NCBI GenBank assembly: GCA_030620005.1
Contig: JAUXAJ010000310.1
Location: 1 to 5,638 of the forward strand
Reading direction: 5' to 3'
Origin: Promethearchaeota archaeon
GTDB lineage: Archaea; Asgardarchaeota; Lokiarchaeia; Sigynarchaeales; SOKP01
DNA length: 5,638 bases
Shown here: one piece after another, positions 5,608 to 5,638 of the stretch
How the letters are laid out: every line of letters starts with the position of its first letter
Numbering within the stretch: position 1 is the first letter of the stretch
The notes under the pieces: model-generated
The model's input: the letters and a program-made list of their open reading frames with translations, nothing else
Database searches by the model: none
Told to the model about the DNA's origin: nothing
Translations under genes and position numbers: made by a program

Positions 5608-5638
5608 CTACCCTTGCCTGAAGGCACGGGCTTCGTGT
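5608..5638 (-). CDS. tnpB: Probable extreme C-terminus of a second TnpB (nine codons visible)
   Basis: On the minus strand the frame ending at TAG (plus 5608-5610) reads HEARAFRQG. This is analogous to the ESPSFRKE tail of the left TnpB, and its stop falls at the identical point, directly after the right-end hairpin. Only this tail is in the window, so the assignment rests on position and analogy rather than on any catalytic motif. The element could carry a degenerate gene or none. Confidence 0.4.
   Translation of the reverse strand, partial: HEARAFRQG
5611..5630 (-). repeat. Right-end hairpin of the second TnpB element
   Basis: The arms CCC-T-TGCC (5611-5618) and GGCA-C-GGG (5623-5630) pair over seven bases with one T/C mismatch around a TGAA loop. 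It is followed (minus strand) by TAGTTCA, as in the left element. This should be the 3' hairpin of the second element's guide RNA. The guide would be minus-strand sequence from 5603 into the DUF362 gene (CTCTAGGATATTTATAAG). Confidence 0.65.

Larger units (their letters stand above)
5604..5638 (-). mobile_element. Right end of a second TnpB-type (IS200/IS605) element, entering from the right edge
   Basis: Read on the minus strand, the last 35 bases give ...GAAGCCCGTGCC-TTCA-GGCAAGGGTAGTTCA and stop against host sequence at 5603/5604. A GAAGC lead-in, a GC-rich hairpin and GTAGTTCA is a typical right end for this family and matches the terminus of the left element. The body of the element lies to the right, outside the window, with its tnpB (if present) on the minus strand. 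Confidence 0.72.

Overview
The window is AT-rich, with four well-supported protein genes on alternating strands. They are bracketed by the ends of two IS200/IS605-type (TnpB) elements whose right ends face inward. The host is most likely an archaeon. The evidence is an acyl-CoA synthetase of the NDP-forming type, a DUF362/ferredoxin protein, GAGGT- or GGTG-type ribosome binding sites, a TTG start with such a site, TATA-like boxes, and oligo-T runs after genes. The combination with a GPH sugar symporter resembles Asgard (Lokiarchaeia-like) genomes, but that lineage is a guess from general knowledge, not something the sequence proves.

Layout. 1-387: 3' end of a tnpB gene (zinc ribbon and last RuvC motif) with its overlapping guide-RNA (omega/reRNA) hairpins and right end. 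388-572: a possible disrupted membrane-protein gene on the minus strand. 591-2066 (-): alpha-subunit-type acyl-CoA synthetase (NDP-forming) that retains the phosphorylatable His. 2067-2382: divergent intergenic region with a TATA-like box, a 14-bp palindrome and a spaced inverted repeat. 2383-3762 (+): GPH-family (MelB-like) cation/sugar symporter, followed by a T9 run. 3928-4347 (-): unrecognised two-helix membrane protein. 4395-5606 (+): DUF362 protein with two 4Fe-4S motifs. 5604-5638: right end of a second, oppositely oriented TnpB element, which begins exactly on the DUF362 stop codon.

The host genes do not form an operon; each neighbour is on the opposite strand. A loose metabolic theme is possible: sugar or sugar-acid import, acyl-CoA/ATP exchange in fermentation, and an iron-sulfur protein. 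No direct pathway link is visible. The most notable feature is the mobile-DNA architecture. Two TnpB right ends share the terminal sequence GTAGTTCA, point toward each other across about 5.2 kb, and one of them supplies the stop codon of a host gene. No CRISPR array, tRNA or rRNA is visible.
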